DNA from: Castellaniella sp.
Lineage (GTDB): Bacteria > Pseudomonadota > Gammaproteobacteria > Burkholderiales > Burkholderiaceae_B
DNA length: 64,000 bases
Direction of reading: 5' to 3'
Assembly: GCA_019104865.1 (NCBI GenBank)
Contig: JAHRWZ010000055.1
Location: 62,001-126,000 of the forward strand
In this document: positions 63,441 through 64,000 of the stretch, piece by piece
Layout: the number at the start of each line of letters is the position of its first letter
Position numbering within the stretch: position 1 is the stretch's first letter
Notes under the pieces: generated by a model
Databases searched by the model: none
What the model saw: only the letters and a program-made list of their open reading frames with translations
What the model was told of the DNA's origin: nothing
Made by a program: the position numbers and the translations under genes

Positions 63441-64000
63441 TCATTCATCTCCCAACGCCAGATACACCGCCTGCACGACCTCTTCCCCGTACTTCCGCTC
63501 CAGCCGCCGCACGACGAAATGACCGCGCGCCATGTCCTGAAAATGGTCGATGAACAGCGTGTTGATCAGAGCGCCGCCAGCGGCGCCCAGTGCCGGGACC
63601 GCCTGGGCAGCGACCTTTTCGGTGACCTGGATGCCGAAACGATCGGCAACCACGGTGATCAGACGAACCATCGCGGGGGCGGCCGCCTTATCCGCCACCA
63701 CCTGGGCACCCAGATAATCGGCCGCCTGACTGACGGCCCTGGCCAGCGCCACGCGCACAGCGTAATAACCGCTTTCGGTGGCATCATCGGCGTCGGCCTT
63801 GCCCCCCAGCGCAAAAACCATCAGGCATGCCTTGCGCGTGTCGTCATCCCGTAGAGATTCACCTTCGCTGCGGGCGATGGCGGCGATGGCGCGCATCATC
63901 AGTGTGGTGGAGATGGGCAGTTCCACCGCCAGGCCGGCAACGCCAAAGAAGCCGCCCACTCCGCCGCTGAGCGCCGCCCCCCATTGGTGCCAGCGCTCGG
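63441..64000 (-). CDS. EcsC-family protein, N-terminus outside the window
   Basis: At least 186 residues; the frame is open to the right edge, so the start is missing. Visible family blocks are GGVGGFFGVAGLAVELPIST, RAIAAIARSEGESL and AVPALGAAGGALINTLFIDHFQ. EcsC domains are membrane-associated proteins of unknown biochemical role. It is convergent with the permease gene. Confidence 0.8.
   Translation of the reverse strand, partial: ERWHQWGAALSGGVGGFFGVAGLAVELPISTTLMMRAIAAIARSEGESLRDDDTRKACLMVFALGGKADADDATESGYYAVRVALARAVSQAADYLGAQVVADKAAAPAMVRLITVVADRFGIQVTEKVAAQAVPALGAAGGALINTLFIDHFQDMARGHFVVRRLERKYGEEVVQAVYLALGDE

Overview
The window is high-GC, densely packed proteobacterial chromosome. 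The protein families (sarcosine oxidase soxBDAG, GlxA/GbdR-type AraC regulators, UbiUVT, Pha/Mrp antiporter, TsdA, class III ribonucleotide reductase) fit a facultatively anaerobic betaproteobacterium, probably Burkholderiales and possibly Alcaligenaceae; the family is inference. No rRNA, tRNA, CRISPR array or insertion sequence was seen.

Region 1 (1-4664): end of a glycine betaine/proline-type binding protein, its ATPase, two permeases and an aldehyde dehydrogenase. Region 2 (4760-7715): an anaerobic ribonucleotide reductase module with an FNR-type site, two NrdR boxes 31 bp apart, nrdD, a terminator, a separate 60-residue glycyl-radical protein, and nrdG.

Region 3 (7766-34177) is a creatinine/creatine/sarcosine catabolic island. 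Creatininase (15161-15928) makes creatine from creatinine. Creatinase (30190-31443) splits creatine to sarcosine and urea. Heterotetrameric sarcosine oxidase (7766-12902) makes glycine and a C1-folate. GlyA, PurU and FolE2 handle the glycine and the folate pool. Transport genes are an NCS1 permease, two polyamine-type ABC transporters and an MHS-family carrier. Two GlxA/AraC-type regulators are present. Four promoters (upstream of the NCS1 permease, both ABC operons, and creatinase) share one architecture: a 29-bp site of two half-sites 21 bp apart, then exactly 28 bp, then a TARGAT -10 box. This looks like one AraC-type regulon. The ABC operons are separated by a junction in which a copy of the alr 3' end meets a decayed purU 3' end, suggesting two versions of the same locus were joined in tandem.

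Region 4 (34185-47353): an MFS carrier, O2-independent ubiquinone genes ubiUVT, a divergent DUF2249 protein plus polytopic membrane protein, a TtrS/TtrR-like two-component system, a triheme cytochrome with a thiosulfate dehydrogenase (TsdA), a DNR-like Crp/Fnr regulator, a YbaN-like protein and hemN. FNR-like palindromes occur before ubiU and hemN.

Region 5 (47531-57679): a six-gene Pha/Mrp antiporter operon, a small exported protein, and a response regulator-kinase-kup operon. Region 6 (57765-64000): Fur-boxed tonB-exbB-exbD, a NosDFY-like trio (NEW3 protein, ABC ATPase, ABC permease) and the end of an EcsC-family gene.
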